Part shown: positions 33,479 to 33,856 of the stretch, in pieces
How positions within the stretch are numbered: the stretch's first letter is position 1
Layout of the letters: each line of letters opens with the position of its first letter
NCBI GenBank assembly: GCA_031555315.1
Contig: JAVBUO010000047.1
Coordinates: 1-33,856, forward strand
DNA: 33,856 bases
Direction of reading: 5' to 3'
DNA from: JAVBJV01 sp031555315
GTDB lineage: Bacteria > Pseudomonadota > Alphaproteobacteria > Acetobacterales > Acetobacteraceae
Notes under the pieces: model-generated
What the model saw: only the letters and a program-made list of their open reading frames with translations
Told to the model about the DNA's origin: nothing
Database searches by the model: none
Position numbers and translations under genes: made by a program

Positions 33479-33574
33479 TGGGAGTTGGTGGGGAAGCCAC
33501 GGTAATGTGGTTTAACCACTGAAGGATGATCCCCCAGAGCAATCTGGGGTACCCCTCGGGGCAACCCGGGGGGG
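33479..33574 (+). ncRNA. tracrRNA
   Basis: The anti-repeat (33479-33502, TGGGAGTTGGTGGGGAAGCC then ACGG) pairs with the first 24 bases or so of the CRISPR repeat, with one G-U wobble and no mismatch. Downstream are a short nexus hairpin (GTGG-TTTAA-CCAC, 33507-33519 region), a 7-bp hairpin CCCCAGA-GCAA-TCTGGGG (33532-33549) and a 9-bp hairpin at 33552-33573 that also has a GCAA loop. The order anti-repeat, nexus and terminal hairpins is what II-C tracrRNAs show, and fixes rightward transcription. No T run follows the last hairpin, so the 3' end is approximate. Confidence 0.85.
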
Positions 33575-33799
33575 ATTCCTTGCTCAGCGGATACAGCAGA
33601 AAATTCAACAGTCGAGTGGGCTTGCTCAGAACAGAGCTAAGAGCTCGACATTTTTCAACGCGCCGCCGTCATGCTGCGTCAACCGGAGCGCGGATGTTAA
33701 TGCTAAAAACTGAAGGCTACGATCAGGACCCATAAACTGTTTACACGATAACGCGTCGTGTGATTCGTATTTCCCCCTGTGATTGGTGGGGATACGGTG
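33575..33799. other. Non-coding gap between tracrRNA and the transposase
   Basis: 225 bp with no convincing gene. It should contain the 3' limit of the tracrRNA and the left end of an insertion sequence. The stretch AGGACCCATAAACTG near 33725-33739 could be part of a terminal inverted repeat, but the other IS end is outside the window and I cannot delimit it. Confidence 0.4.
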
Positions 33800-33856
33800 A
33801 TGCCCGGAGAATTCTGGCTGAGTGATGCGCAATGGGAGCGTTTACGCCCGTTACTG
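33800..33856 (+). CDS. IS5-family-type transposase, N-terminal start only (runs off window)
   Basis: Nineteen codons are visible: MPGEFWLSDAQWERLRPLL. The pattern F-W-L-(S/T)-D-x-Q-W-x-R-(I/L)-x-P-L-L is the standard opening of IS5-group (DUF4096-type) transposases. The GGTGGGGATACGG upstream gives a ribosome-binding site. The rest lies outside the window, so intactness and the exact IS cannot be judged. Confidence 0.75.
   Translation, partial: MPGEFWLSDAQWERLRPLL

Overview
The window reads as the chromosome of a GC-rich alphaproteobacterium. Pointers are an extensin-like C-terminal protein, the YggT-DUF167-FolD gene string, a Bug-type tricarboxylate receptor, and a decayed XRE regulator of alphaproteobacterial style. 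The genus cannot be named from sequence alone. Core genes (ftsK, tsaB, rimI, folD, mntH, tRNA-Ala) sit beside a catabolic island and, at the right, an accessory block with a complete type II-C CRISPR-Cas9 locus.

Layout. 1-1877: end of a LacI-type regulator converging on a sugar-type ABC ATPase. 1956-2378: small membrane protein, then an AT-rich gap. 2978-12355: an acyl-CoA catabolic island made of two divergent operons. Leftward run SDR, acyl-CoA dehydrogenase, MaoC-like protein and CaiB/BaiF CoA-transferase. Rightward run AMACR-type racemase, PaaI-type thioesterase, a decayed Bug receptor, an intact Bug receptor, a zinc-less quinone oxidoreductase and an enoyl-CoA hydratase-family protein. 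Both operons start from a 166-bp intergenic region in which one dyad covers both predicted -10 boxes. An IclR regulator closes the block. Together the genes suggest uptake, CoA activation, epimerisation and oxidation of a methyl-branched or cyclic carboxylate. Two of the enzymes lack the standard catalytic residues of their families.

12451-23852: housekeeping genes: ftsK, a RutE-like nitroreductase, tsaB-rimI, an extensin-like protein, a heavy-metal P1B ATPase, mntH, an LprI-domain protein, folD, a DUF167 protein and yggT. Both metal-transport genes have palindromes over the predicted -10 box and next to the start codon.

24058-33856: tRNA-Ala(CGC) borders the accessory block. It contains a frameshifted XRE remnant, an HsdR-N type nuclease-domain protein, a CRISPR array of 55 identical 36-bp repeats and 54 spacers, then cas2, cas1 and cas9 on the opposite strand. 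Beyond cas9 is a tracrRNA locus that I can define from its 24-nt anti-repeat and following hairpins. An IS5-type transposase start lies at the window edge. Array and tracrRNA are transcribed rightward and the cas operon leftward. The repeat ends in an extended -10 promoter motif, so each spacer probably has its own promoter, as in Neisseria type II-C systems. There is no csn2 or cas4, which fits II-C.
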